From: Tannerella sp.
GTDB lineage: Bacteria > Bacteroidota > Bacteroidia > Bacteroidales > Tannerellaceae
Length of the DNA stretch: 28,334 nucleotides
NCBI GenBank assembly: GCA_031277235.1
Contig: JAITMT010000060.1
Location: forward strand, 1 to 28,334
Direction: 5' to 3'
Part shown: piece by piece, positions 22,208 to 28,334 of the stretch
How the letters are laid out: every line of letters begins with the position of its first letter
Position numbering within the stretch: position 1 is the first letter of the stretch
Notes under the pieces: model-generated
Databases searched by the model: none
What the model was told of the DNA's origin: nothing
The model's input: only the letters and a program-made list of their open reading frames with translations
Translations under genes and position numbers: made by a program

Positions 22208-22455
22208 AAGATGATGGTAACATCGGACTCATTGATGTCGGACAGATAGGAATCAATGTCCGAATCATGAATCATATCCACATCATCCATAACAATGAAA
22301 TCGGAGCCATTGTCCATATCCGCGAAATCAAATGAATCGTCAATCTGGACAAAATCCATCTCCGTATTCATCTGCTCGTCAATATCTACAAAAACAGCAT
22401 CTCCGGTTGTGAGCATATCGTTATCCAGCGTAACGAATGTGTATTCACCTATCAT
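22204..22455 (-). CDS. Small, extremely acidic protein of unknown function
   Basis: This 83-residue protein contains about 20 Asp and 4 Glu but no Lys or Arg, giving a net charge near -24. Sequence such as MDDVDMIHDSDIDSYL recurs in a loosely repetitive pattern of one hydrophobic residue followed by one or two Asp. No signal peptide or membrane segment is visible and I know no family for it. The gene is real by context: it has an ATG preceded by a -7-like box, and its stop overlaps the start of the zinc-ribbon/FHA gene in an ATGA junction. Thr16 is followed by Asp at +3 (TTGD), the sort of site FHA domains prefer once phosphorylated, so it could be a phospho-ligand. DNA mimicry or Ca binding are alternatives. 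All three are speculation. Confidence 0.7.
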   Translation of the reverse strand: MIGEYTFVTLDNDMLTTGDAVFVDIDEQMNTEMDFVQIDDSFDFADMDNGSDFIVMDDVDMIHDSDIDSYLSDINESDVTIIL

Positions 22456-22486
22456 AACTGTAAAAATTTTTTAATCATTCAACGTA

Positions 22487-22494
22487 CAAAGATA
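22487..22494 (-). promoter_or_regulatory. Possible -7 box ahead of the acidic-protein gene
   Basis: TATCTTTG on the minus strand, 31 nt before the ATG, in the only large gap (128 nt) of the operon. No TTTG is found at the correct distance, so support is weak. The rest of the gap shows no hairpin or gene. Confidence 0.25.
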
Positions 22495-22583
22495 TGAAGT
22501 TTCTTCCGGAAATAACCGGGCAGAATGCTTCTTTTTGTTAATAACGTACAAAAGGGGGCGGTTATTGTACAAATTCTTCCTTT

Positions 22584-23237
22584 TTATGTACGAATCCATT
22601 TTGCCTTGCACGAGGAAACGGGACACTGTTTTTTGTTGCTCAGCGATTCGTAGGGTATTTCGCCCAGAAAGGTGCCGCATTTGGGACAGACGTAATTTGT
22701 TTTGAACCGGTTTGCCAGATTTTGCAACAGTGCGGGGATTTTGGCTGCCTGGCGCGCACCGAAATAGATGCCGACGGTAGGTGCCAAAACGGCTAACACG
22801 AAACTGAAAATGAACAAGCCTTTGTGGGCATGTCCCAAAAAACCGAATATCACGCCCACGACTCCGATGAGGGCGAAAGGAAGCGACTGGAACAGTCTGG
22901 TTTTGAATTGATTTCTGGACTGGATGCGGATTTTTTCGCGTATGTAATCGTCGTAAACGGGTTTCAGTTTCCCGAAATCGTCGCTGTAATCATCCGCCTT
23001 GTGCAGTAATTCATTGATGGTCAGCGTGTATTCCTTGCCCAGGACGATGCCGTCTTCGGGAACGACTTTTTTCTTGACGATCCGGATGTCGTTGACGAAT
23101 GTTCCGTTGGTGGAACCGGCGTCTTCGAGGATCAATTCTCCGTTTTCACCGGTCGAAAGCACGGCGTGATGGCGGCTCATGTAGGGGTCGTCAATCACGA
23201 TGTCGTTGTCTGTTGCCTTGCCGATTGTCAATTTCAT
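22584..23237 (-). CDS. FHA domain protein with two membrane helices and C-terminal zinc ribbon
   Basis: The 217-residue protein starts directly with an FHA domain (1-80): IGKATDNDIVI, MSRHHAVL (Ser21, His24) and DAGSTNGTFVND (42-46). The usual Gly-Arg before the phosphate loop is Gly6-Lys7 here, a conservative change at a phosphate-contacting position. A linker follows, then two membrane helices (about 117-136 and 141-160) and a C-terminal zinc ribbon with CPKCG (184-188) and CPVSSC (205-210). Both ends are predicted to face the cytoplasm. It could dock the phosphorylated kinase or its targets at the membrane. It is 6 nt downstream of the LytTR gene and shares the FHA/zinc-ribbon combination, in reversed order, with the third gene after it. 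Confidence 0.88.
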   Translation of the reverse strand: MKLTIGKATDNDIVIDDPYMSRHHAVLSTGENGELILEDAGSTNGTFVNDIRIVKKKVVPEDGIVLGKEYTLTINELLHKADDYSDDFGKLKPVYDDYIREKIRIQSRNQFKTRLFQSLPFALIGVVGVIFGFLGHAHKGLFIFSFVLAVLAPTVGIYFGARQAAKIPALLQNLANRFKTNYVCPKCGTFLGEIPYESLSNKKQCPVSSCKAKWIRT

Positions 23238-23243
23238 ATTGCT

Positions 23244-23639
23244 CTAAGATTCTGCGGTTTCGTCATTTTTACTCATGCCTGCCACCTCGTTTTCAAGGGA
23301 TTCCTTCAGCGCCCGGAGCGGATCTTTGGGAACGGTCAGTTCGCGCGGTTTTCCTTCGCTGGGAAGCAACAGCAATTTCTGCTTCGGCAGGTTGATTTGC
23401 AAGATGTGTTTCTTGTTCAGAATATAACTTTTTCCTACTCTTATCAACGTCGTATCAACATCTGCCAGTTGCGCCGCAAGCATTTCCTCCACTTTTCCGA
23501 TATTCACGGCAAACGTGAATTGGATGCCTTCCGCCAAAAGTAGTTTGGTATAATTGCGATCCGCCTCGAAATATAAAATATGTTCGATATTGATACGCAG
23601 GAGTTCGTCTCTCGTCTTTATCATTAAATACTTGTCCAT
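23244..23639 (-). CDS. Stand-alone LytTR-type DNA-binding protein
   Basis: The 131-residue protein is essentially only a LytTR DNA-binding domain. It opens IKTRDELLRINIEHILYFEA and continues with DRNYTKLLL, LAAQLADVDTTLIRVGKSYILN and KKHILQINLPKQKLLL. LytTR domains bind direct repeats upstream of target promoters. There is no receiver domain and no membrane segment, so activity cannot be set by a histidine kinase in cis. The C-terminal tail (about 105-131) contains several Ser/Thr (GMSKNDETAES) and might be a phosphorylation site for the operon kinase; this is inference. It is the first gene of the signalling operon, behind a canonical promoter, and may regulate its own transcription. Confidence 0.9.
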   Translation of the reverse strand: MDKYLMIKTRDELLRINIEHILYFEADRNYTKLLLAEGIQFTFAVNIGKVEEMLAAQLADVDTTLIRVGKSYILNKKHILQINLPKQKLLLLPSEGKPRELTVPKDPLRALKESLENEVAGMSKNDETAES

Positions 23640-23670
23640 CTCTAAGGTCGTTTTATCGTTAAACGAATGG

Positions 23671-23701
23671 CAAATGTACGGATATTTTCGGGATTGACAA
23701 A
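23671..23701 (-). promoter_or_regulatory. Promoter of the LytTR-FHA-PP2C-kinase operon
   Basis: On the minus strand TTTG (23698-23701), exactly 19 nt, then TACATTTG (23671-23678): a full match to the Bacteroidetes housekeeping consensus TTTG / TAnnTTTG. The LytTR start codon is 32 nt downstream, leaving a leader of about 25 nt. Confidence 0.65.
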
Positions 23702-23900
23702 AAAAAATGGAAAAAAAATTTTGCCGGGCACGGTTTCAATAACAGGCGGACAGAAGTGTGGAAAATGCGTCGGCGTTACAAACGCTGTGGAAAAAGGGCA
23801 ATCTTCACTTCATTTTGTCATGTTTTGGAATGAGGAAAAGCCGCAGATTGTTGACCTGCAGTTATGAAAATTATACCCGTTCGGGCTAACTCCAAAAGAT

Positions 23901-24228
23901 CTGTCAAGTTTTAAGAGAAGTGGAATTTTTTTTTACAATTCGACGGCAGGGGCAATTTTTTGTTTGCAAATGACCGGAATTAGGGCATAAAATAACCCGA
24001 AAATGAGGTTTTTGTCCGAAAAGAATCTCATTCTCACCTAATTTTCCAAACAAAACGACCTCAGTAGTAGGTAGCAACAGAGATTTCTTCATGTAACCTC
24101 ATTACCTCATTTTTTCGTGCAAGAATGAGGTAATGAGGTTTGTGTGTATTTATCTCATTTTCTGCTACTGAGGTCGTTTTGTTGGAGAAATTAGGTGGAA
24201 ATGAGGTTTCAAAAGTAGAACTTGACAG
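23901..24228. mobile_element. MITE-like nested inverted-repeat element, no transposase
   Basis: The gene-free stretch between the LytTR and RsmF genes holds three nested inverted repeats. The ends are CTGTCAAGTT (23901-23910) and AACTTGACAG (24219-24228), exact complements. Inside, 24024-24067 pairs with 24165-24208: 44-bp arms that share CAAAACGACCTCAGTAG exactly and differ at only a few positions elsewhere. The centre is a perfect 17-bp palindrome arm pair, AACCTCATTACCTCATT (24095-24111) with its complement at 24124-24140. There is no transposase. The layout is that of a miniature inverted-repeat element or large hairpin; a target-site duplication is not evident. Short open frames here encode mirror-related peptides (TEVVL..KLG.NE) that follow from the arms. 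The flank 23702-23900 shows no supportable gene. Confidence 0.6.
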
Positions 24229-24290
24229 CCCTGCATCCCGTAGTGATGAAACAGATAAAATCCACCCGCCCGTTTACCCCTGTTTTCCCA

Positions 24291-24326
24291 AAATCCTCAA
24301 ATCATCAAATCTTCAAATCCTCAAAT
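24291..24326 (+). repeat. AAATCTTC-type tandem octamer repeat
   Basis: AAATCCTC, AAATCATC, AAATCTTC and AAATCCTC follow in tandem. This is the same family as block C of the composite repeats at 1333-1375 and 3714-3752. It sits directly beyond the RsmF terminator. Confidence 0.6.
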
Positions 24327-24349
24327 AAAAAATCACTCCGTGATTTTTT
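24327..24349 (-). terminator. Terminator of the RsmF gene
   Basis: A 9-bp stem (AAAAAATCA / TGATTTTTT) with a 5-nt loop begins 2 nt after the RsmF stop codon. On the minus strand the stem is followed by TTTTTTATTT, giving a standard Rho-independent layout. Confidence 0.65.
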
Positions 24350-24351
24350 CC

Positions 24352-25662
24352 TCACTTCCGAATCCGCCATTCCTTGGGATAAAGATTATTGGCGCGGTTG
24401 CCGATATTTTTCATAAATCCGAGCGGAACATTCTGATAATGAACAAGTATAAATCCCTTGAGAATACCGGCGGACAGATTAAGCGTTTCTTTTCTTAAAT
24501 ACTGAATTGCCTCATTATAAGATAATTCCACATTTGGAAACTTTTCGCGATTCAACTCCGTAGATAAAGCCAGCGCCGCAGAAGGAATAAAATCCCTGCC
24601 TTTCCATTCGCCCAATTGAATACCTTGATTAATAACATTCAAATTATCAGATAAATAACCGAAAATTTCACGCTGTTTTTCGGGAATCGCCGACGTATTT
24701 TGAAAAACAAACTTTTCGGGATTCAGCAGATAATCTTGCAAAGGAGACGCCGTTTTCGACAATTTTGATTTGTATCCAATCTCCTTAAAATCATCCGGTT
24801 TTTTACGAAAAACCGCCATAAAAAAACCTTCTCCCCACGTTTTATGCGGAAAAAAGCGATAAACGGGAATGTCGTGTTTCAGCGAGCCTGTGATGTTCCA
24901 CTCCGGTTTGACGGGAATGGTAATTATTTCTGCATCAAGTTCTTGAGACAATTTCAAAACATTGTCTTCGTTTTCTTCGGTGTTGAACGTGCAAGTGCTG
25001 TAAACGAGGTAGCCGCCGGGTTTGAGCGCGTCCCAAACGTCGTGAACGATGCGGCGTTGCCGCGCCGCGCACAGTTCCACATTCGCCACCGACCATTCGT
25101 CGCGGCTGGTGGGGTCTTTGCGAAACAATCCCTCGCCCGAACAGGGCAAGTCGGCGACAACGACGTCAAACACATTTTTCAGCTTCCCGAAATCTTTGGG
25201 ATCGCTGTTCGTAACCAGACTGTTCGGGTAGCCCCATTTTGCCATATTTTCGGCAAGAATCAGGCTGCGCGAGCGAATTACTTCATTGCTAACCAGCAAA
25301 CTGTCTGCCGATAGCAACGAAATCAGGTGCGTTGATTTACCTCCCGGAGCGGCGCACAGATCAAGACATGTAACATTCTTATTTTCAACAAGATATAAAA
25401 AAGCCTGCTCCAAAAACATCGAAGCCGCCTCCTGCACGTAATACGTCCCTGCATGAAAGAGCGGATCAAAGGTAAAAGACGGTCTTTCGGGCAGATAATA
25501 TCCTGTTTCACACCATTTTACCGGCTGTTCGGAGCGTTTGCCCGTTTTCCGGGGATTGATGCGGATACTCACGGGCGGCGACGTTTCCAATGACTCTTCA
25601 AAAGCCTCATATTCATCGCCTAACAGTTCTTTGGTTCGTTTTATAAAATCTTTATTTAACAT
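24352..25662 (-). CDS. RsmF/NOL1-NOP2-Sun family RNA (cytosine-C5) methyltransferase
   Basis: The 436-residue protein carries the SAM-binding motif LDLCAAPGGKSTHL (101-114). Both family cysteines are present: DLPCSGEGLF (Cys174, motif IV) and YSTCTFNTEENED (Cys224, motif VI, the nucleophile that attacks C6 of cytosine). The N-terminal part (PPVSIRINPRKT) and the C-terminal extension with a PUA-like region (KGFILVHYQNVPLGFMKNIGNRANNLYPKEWRIRK) match the RsmF branch, which methylates a cytosine in 16S rRNA. The exact target base here is inferred from family only. It is divergent from the RsmI-like gene; the 135-nt gap carries tandem repeats. A terminator follows its stop at once. Confidence 0.92.
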   Translation of the reverse strand: MLNKDFIKRTKELLGDEYEAFEESLETSPPVSIRINPRKTGKRSEQPVKWCETGYYLPERPSFTFDPLFHAGTYYVQEAASMFLEQAFLYLVENKNVTCLDLCAAPGGKSTHLISLLSADSLLVSNEVIRSRSLILAENMAKWGYPNSLVTNSDPKDFGKLKNVFDVVVADLPCSGEGLFRKDPTSRDEWSVANVELCAARQRRIVHDVWDALKPGGYLVYSTCTFNTEENEDNVLKLSQELDAEIITIPVKPEWNITGSLKHDIPVYRFFPHKTWGEGFFMAVFRKKPDDFKEIGYKSKLSKTASPLQDYLLNPEKFVFQNTSAIPEKQREIFGYLSDNLNVINQGIQLGEWKGRDFIPSAALALSTELNREKFPNVELSYNEAIQYLRKETLNLSAGILKGFILVHYQNVPLGFMKNIGNRANNLYPKEWRIRK

Positions 25663-25696
25663 CTATTTGGGGATTTTGGATTTTAGATTGACGGGA

Positions 25697-25729
25697 AAAT
25701 CAAAAATCGTAAATCAAAAATCGTAAATT
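25697..25729 (+). repeat. Tandem 14-bp repeat
   Basis: AAATCAAAAATCGT occurs twice in perfect tandem, followed by a truncated third unit. Just before it is the related stretch ATTTTGGATTTTAG (25674-25687), whose complement resembles TCCAAAATCCAAAAT at 26524-26538. It lies in the leader of the RsmF gene. Confidence 0.6.
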
Positions 25730-25785
25730 AATTTACAAAAATACAATATTATCACCGATTTTGGGTTGTATTCCTGAAAATTTGT

Positions 25786-25793
25786 TACATTTG
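25786..25793 (+). promoter_or_regulatory. -7 box of the RsmI-like gene, probably leaderless
   Basis: TACATTTG is a perfect Bacteroidetes -7 match and ends only 4 nt before the ATG, so the transcript probably begins at or next to the start codon. A TTTG exists upstream but at 22 nt, slightly too far. Confidence 0.5.
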
Positions 25794-25797
25794 CACA

Positions 25798-26511
25798 ATG
25801 GCTGCCACATTATACTTGATACCCGTTCCGCTTGGCGATACTCCTCACGATAGATGTTTACCGCCTTATAACAAGGAGATTATACTTTCTTTGCGGTATT
25901 TTATTGTAGAAAATATACGGACGGCGCGGCGGTTTTTGAAGCAAATGGAACCTTCGATTGTGATTGACGGATTGCATTTTACGGAGTTGAACGAACATAC
26001 GGACAAAACGGCAGTTGCAGTCATGTTGAAGCCTTTGCAGGAGGGTTTTTCGGTGGGCGTCATGTCCGAAGCGGGCTGTCCCGCCGTTGCCGATCCGGGA
26101 GCGGATGTGGTAGCGCTGGCGCAACAGAAAGGTTATCAGGTTGTTCCGTTGGTGGGACCTTCTTCAATTTTGATGGCGTTGATGGCGTCGGGTTTCAACG
26201 GGCAAAGTTTCGCCTTTCACGGCTATTTACCCGTTGAGCAAACAAAACGAAAGGAACGGATAAAATTCTATGAATCAAGAATATACACAGAAAACGAAAC
26301 ACAGATTTTCATCGAAACGCCGTACCGAAACAACAAATTGCTGGATGATTTCATCAAAACCTGCAAGCCCTCAACGAAATTGTGCATCGCTTCCGAAATA
26401 ACTTGTAATGAGGAATTTATACGGACATTACCGGTAAAGGAATGGTCAAAAACCAAACCTGACCTCAACAAAAAGCCTGCGATATTTTTGATTTATAAAG
26501 AAAATTTTTGA
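25798..26511 (+). CDS. RsmI-like SAM-dependent methyltransferase (tetrapyrrole methylase fold)
   Basis: The 237-residue protein has the fold motifs of the tetrapyrrole methylase/RsmI superfamily: TLYLIPVPLGDTP at the N-terminus, VMSEAGCPAVADPGADVV in the middle, and VPLVGPSSILMALMASGFNGQSFAFHGYLP. RsmI proper 2'-O-methylates a cytidine of 16S rRNA. This Bacteroidetes branch diverges in the N-terminal third (VENIRTARRFLKQMEPSIVID), so the substrate is not certain. The start is supported by homologous-looking N-termini of the family and by the -7 box 4 nt upstream. It is probably cytoplasmic and may be co-transcribed with the acetyltransferase 34 nt downstream. Confidence 0.88.
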   Translation: MAATLYLIPVPLGDTPHDRCLPPYNKEIILSLRYFIVENIRTARRFLKQMEPSIVIDGLHFTELNEHTDKTAVAVMLKPLQEGFSVGVMSEAGCPAVADPGADVVALAQQKGYQVVPLVGPSSILMALMASGFNGQSFAFHGYLPVEQTKRKERIKFYESRIYTENETQIFIETPYRNNKLLDDFIKTCKPSTKLCIASEITCNEEFIRTLPVKEWSKTKPDLNKKPAIFLIYKENF

Positions 26512-26523
26512 TTTCTCTAATAG

Positions 26524-26538
26524 TCCAAAATCCAAAAT
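26524..26538 (+). repeat. Short TCCAAAA tandem repeat
   Basis: TCCAAAATCCAAAAT lies in the 34-nt gap between the RsmI-like and acetyltransferase genes and resembles the complement of the stretch at 25674-25687. Confidence 0.4.
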
Positions 26539-26545
26539 AAACAAC

Positions 26546-27046
26546 ATGGATAAAAACTTTTTTGCGCACGAAAGCGCGGTCATTGACGGGGGATGCGAGA
26601 TTGGCGAAGGTACGAAGATTTGGCATTTTTCGCATCTGATGACGGGTTGCCGCATCGGAAAAAATTGCAATATAGGGCAAAACGTGGTTATTTCGCCGGA
26701 AGTCGTACTGGGCGACGGCGTGAAAGTGCAGAACAACGTGTCGCTGTACACGGGCGTAACTTGCGAGGACGACGTTTTTCTCGGTCCGGGTTGCGTGTTC
26801 ACCAACGTCGTCAATCCCCGCAGTTTCATTTCGCGGAAAGACGAATTTCGACCGACCAAAGTTTGTCGCGGCGCATCCATAGGAGCAAACGCCACGATTG
26901 TATGCGGCTGTGTAATAGGTGAATACGCCATGATAGGCGCCGGAGCGGTCGTTACGAAAGACGTGCCGCCGTATGCGCTGGTAGTCGGCAATCCCGCGCG
27001 TCCAATCGGCACGGTGGATAAGGAGGGAAATCGCCTTCCCGAATAG
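26546..27046 (+). CDS. Hexapeptide-repeat N-acetyltransferase, WbpD/WlbB-like
   Basis: The 166-residue protein is a left-handed beta-helix acyltransferase. Successive hexapeptide turns are visible (VIDGGCEIGEGTKIWHF, CRIGKNCNIGQNVVISPEV, ASIGANATIVCGCVIGEY). The segment FTNVVNPRSFISRKDEFRPTKV and the C-terminal GNPARPIGTVDKEGNRL match the WbpD/WlbB type, which acetylates UDP-2-acetamido-3-amino-sugars for surface polysaccharides. It is somewhat shorter than Pseudomonas WbpD. No other sugar-nucleotide gene is in the window, so the pathway is not confirmed. It follows the RsmI-like gene and is ended by the strong terminator at 27236. Confidence 0.88.
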   Translation: MDKNFFAHESAVIDGGCEIGEGTKIWHFSHLMTGCRIGKNCNIGQNVVISPEVVLGDGVKVQNNVSLYTGVTCEDDVFLGPGCVFTNVVNPRSFISRKDEFRPTKVCRGASIGANATIVCGCVIGEYAMIGAGAVVTKDVPPYALVVGNPARPIGTVDKEGNRLPE

Positions 27047-27097
27047 TCCGGACTGTGATTTTCCCGATTCCCATGATTCCTTTGATTGAGTTTCCAT

Positions 27098-27209
27098 AAT
27101 CAAAATAATCAAAATAATTTTTTGCTCGCGCCGATTTGCAATCGGTGCGTCGAATATAGAAATACACGCCGATTGCAAATCGGCGCGAGCGAAATCAAAA
27201 TAATCAAAA
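27098..27209. repeat. 22-bp inverted repeat flanked by identical 17-bp direct repeats
   Basis: GCTCGCGCCGATTTGCAATC with two further bases (27124-27145) is exactly complementary to 27169-27190, with 23 nt between the arms. The palindrome is GC-rich while its flanks are AT-rich. AATCAAAATAATCAAAA occurs exactly at 27098-27114 and again at 27193-27209, on either side. These are tandem AATCAAAAT units, so they may be either a duplicated target or an older array that was interrupted. It lies in the intergenic space between convergent genes and encodes nothing. Confidence 0.75.
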
Positions 27210-27235
27210 AAAAATCAGAAAAATCCCAGTACAAA

Positions 27236-27270
27236 AAGGAGGAAAAATTGTTTTTTCCTCCTTCCCATTT
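27236..27270. terminator. Strong bidirectional terminator between convergent genes
   Basis: AAGGAGGAAAAA (27236-27247) is perfectly complementary to TTTTTCCTCCTT (27252-27263), with a 4-nt loop. The plus-strand side is followed by CCCATTTTTTAA and the minus-strand side by TTTGT, so it can end both the acetyltransferase and the fimbrillin transcripts. Confidence 0.75.
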
Positions 27271-27303
27271 TTTAATATTAATTTTATGAACCCAAACTTT
27301 TTG

Positions 27304-28334
27304 TTATTTTGCTTTTACGTATAATTTATGCACGATATTTCCCAGTCTAAATATAATTGAATCCTCCTGAAATGAACCCGTCGTCGTTACGACAACGTCA
27401 GCAGACGATGGAGTAGGCTTAAGCTTTATCGGTGAATTAACTGTCAAACCGGAACCGGTGGTAGTCATTACTGTGTCAACCGCAGTTCCCAGCGAAGACA
27501 TTCCGGTACCCAATATATATCGTACCTTTGCGATGGCAGCATTGGCGGTATCTGCCCTGACAAAAGCCGAATCCACGCTCGTTGCGATGGCATACTGACC
27601 GTTGGATGTGATGTGATCGTAAGCGCCATCCACTTTTACGGTATATTCGATATTGCTGCCTGGATTTTGGGTAGCATTCCCCGGGTTGGTATAACCCGGA
27701 CTGCTCACTCTGTTTATCGTAAAGATATAATGGCAGTTACGTTTTATATCAATAAATCTTTTTCGGCTTGGATGAGAATCGTAGAAATCCAGACGCCAAA
27801 AAGCCTGATTAGCAGCATCTACGAGCATCAGATGCGGTCTTCCCGGATCGAAATCCGTGTCTAAAACGGAAGAAGCGTTCCATACAACTTGCGTACTCGA
27901 ACGAAATTCGTAAACATAAACTGCTTTCGGATCGGAGGGATGTGCATCATCCTGCAGAAGTCTGAAATCAACATTAGGAGGGGTACTATATCCAAGAGAC
28001 AGAGTGTGATACGCAACTGTATTAGCCGGTTGAATATCTCCTCCGGGCGGAAGAAAATTAAACTGATAATATATATCATTGGGCCAGGATGGCGAACCGC
28101 CCGTCAAATCCGTAAACGTTTCTCCCAGTTTCACCTGAATTTTGGCAACGGCGCGAATCATCTCGCAGTCATACGTACTCCCCCAGTTCGATATTTCACC
28201 ATACATGGGAAGAGACTCGCCTTCAGAATAATAGGAGATGTTGTCCAGTTGTGCCATTCTCATTGGAAACTTTTCGTTGATATTCGTCGCAGTAAGACCG
28301 GTCGGAAGCGTTTTTACGCCGGTATTGGCAAGCA
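27304..28334 (-). CDS. Fimbrillin-like surface protein, C-terminal part (cut by window edge)
   Basis: The frame is open through the right edge (an internal ATG at 28263 is not the real start), giving at least 343 residues. The segment INEKFPMRMAQLDNISYYSEG, followed by LPMYGEISNW and MIRAVAKIQVKLGE, is typical of Bacteroidales fimbrillin/Mfa-like (DUF4906-type) proteins. The phrase KRNCHYIFTINRVSSPGY also fits: fimbrillins often have an R...Y.....V motif before the second domain. The C-terminal 100 residues look like a further beta-sandwich (VNSPIKLKPTPSSADVVVTTTG). Such proteins are lipoprotein-processed and assembled into surface fimbriae or anchor them. No other fimbrial gene is visible here; the N-terminus and signal peptide lie outside the window. 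Confidence 0.75.
   Translation of the reverse strand, partial: LANTGVKTLPTGLTATNINEKFPMRMAQLDNISYYSEGESLPMYGEISNWGSTYDCEMIRAVAKIQVKLGETFTDLTGGSPSWPNDIYYQFNFLPPGGDIQPANTVAYHTLSLGYSTPPNVDFRLLQDDAHPSDPKAVYVYEFRSSTQVVWNASSVLDTDFDPGRPHLMLVDAANQAFWRLDFYDSHPSRKRFIDIKRNCHYIFTINRVSSPGYTNPGNATQNPGSNIEYTVKVDGAYDHITSNGQYAIATSVDSAFVRADTANAAIAKVRYILGTGMSSLGTAVDTVMTTTGSGLTVNSPIKLKPTPSSADVVVTTTGSFQEDSIIFRLGNIVHKLYVKAK

Noticed and set aside
15710..23639. Kinase/PP2C/FHA set considered as type VI secretion control or a TerY triad
   Set aside because: No Tss/Hcp/VgrG genes and no vWA or Ter proteins are present in the window.
23667..23867. 66-codon plus-strand frame beginning in the signalling operon promoter
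   Set aside because: Its start overlaps the promoter elements, there is no -7 box for it, and the sequence shows no domain or export signal. Not supportable as a gene.
23904..24328. Two small frames with related peptides (TEVVLFGKLGENE and TEVVLLEKLGGNE)
   Set aside because: They arise because the long arms of the inverted repeat are complementary; reported as part of the element, not as genes.

Overview
The window reads as a chromosomal segment of a Bacteroidetes bacterium, most likely order Bacteroidales. The evidence is the promoter style (TTTG about 19-20 nt before TAnnTTTG, with few Shine-Dalgarno sites), the gene families (WbqC, DUF2851, 6-bladed beta-propeller lipoproteins, DUF4450, a fimbrillin-like protein, a short 239-residue DapB), and the dapB-lepB-lepB-wbqC gene order. 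I cannot name genus or species. The genome carries many short dispersed repeats: GC-rich palindromes, tandem 7-14-mers and larger hairpins.

Layout, left to right. (1) 1-416: N-terminal part of an APC amino-acid permease, cut by the window edge. (2) 566-4637, minus strand: housekeeping cluster dapB, lepB, a second lepB-like gene that lacks both catalytic residues, and wbqC. The two lepB genes sit between inverted copies of one composite repeat. (3) 4740-6008: DUF2851 protein. (4) 6109-15389: carbohydrate island with secreted GH2, GH42 and DUF4450 glycosidase-type proteins on the plus strand, and a beta-propeller lipoprotein on the minus strand. GH2 and GH42 share a near-identical promoter. Palindromic repeats lie in frame inside the GH2 and DUF4450 coding regions. 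(5) 15551-15635: tRNA-Ser(UGA).

(6) 23639 down to 15710, minus strand: an eight-gene, tightly packed signalling operon behind a canonical promoter. Its order is a LytTR DNA-binding protein, a membrane FHA/zinc-ribbon protein, an 83-residue acidic protein with no Lys or Arg, a zinc-ribbon/FHA protein, a PP2C phosphatase, a transmembrane Ser/Thr kinase, a TPR-like/beta-barrel protein, and a surface-type lipoprotein with Ig/FN3-like modules and a Kelch propeller. I infer that these form one pathway linking the outer membrane, periplasm and cytoplasm by Ser/Thr phosphorylation. This is the best candidate for an undescribed system.

(7) 23640-24350 has no convincing gene but holds a nested inverted-repeat, MITE-like element. 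(8) 24352-27046: an RsmF-type rRNA methyltransferase, a divergent RsmI-like methyltransferase and a hexapeptide-repeat acetyltransferase. (9) 27098-27270: a repeat-flanked palindrome and a strong bidirectional terminator. (10) 27304 to the right edge: C-terminal part of a fimbrillin-like protein.

All family names come from reading the translated sequence by eye; no database search was run.
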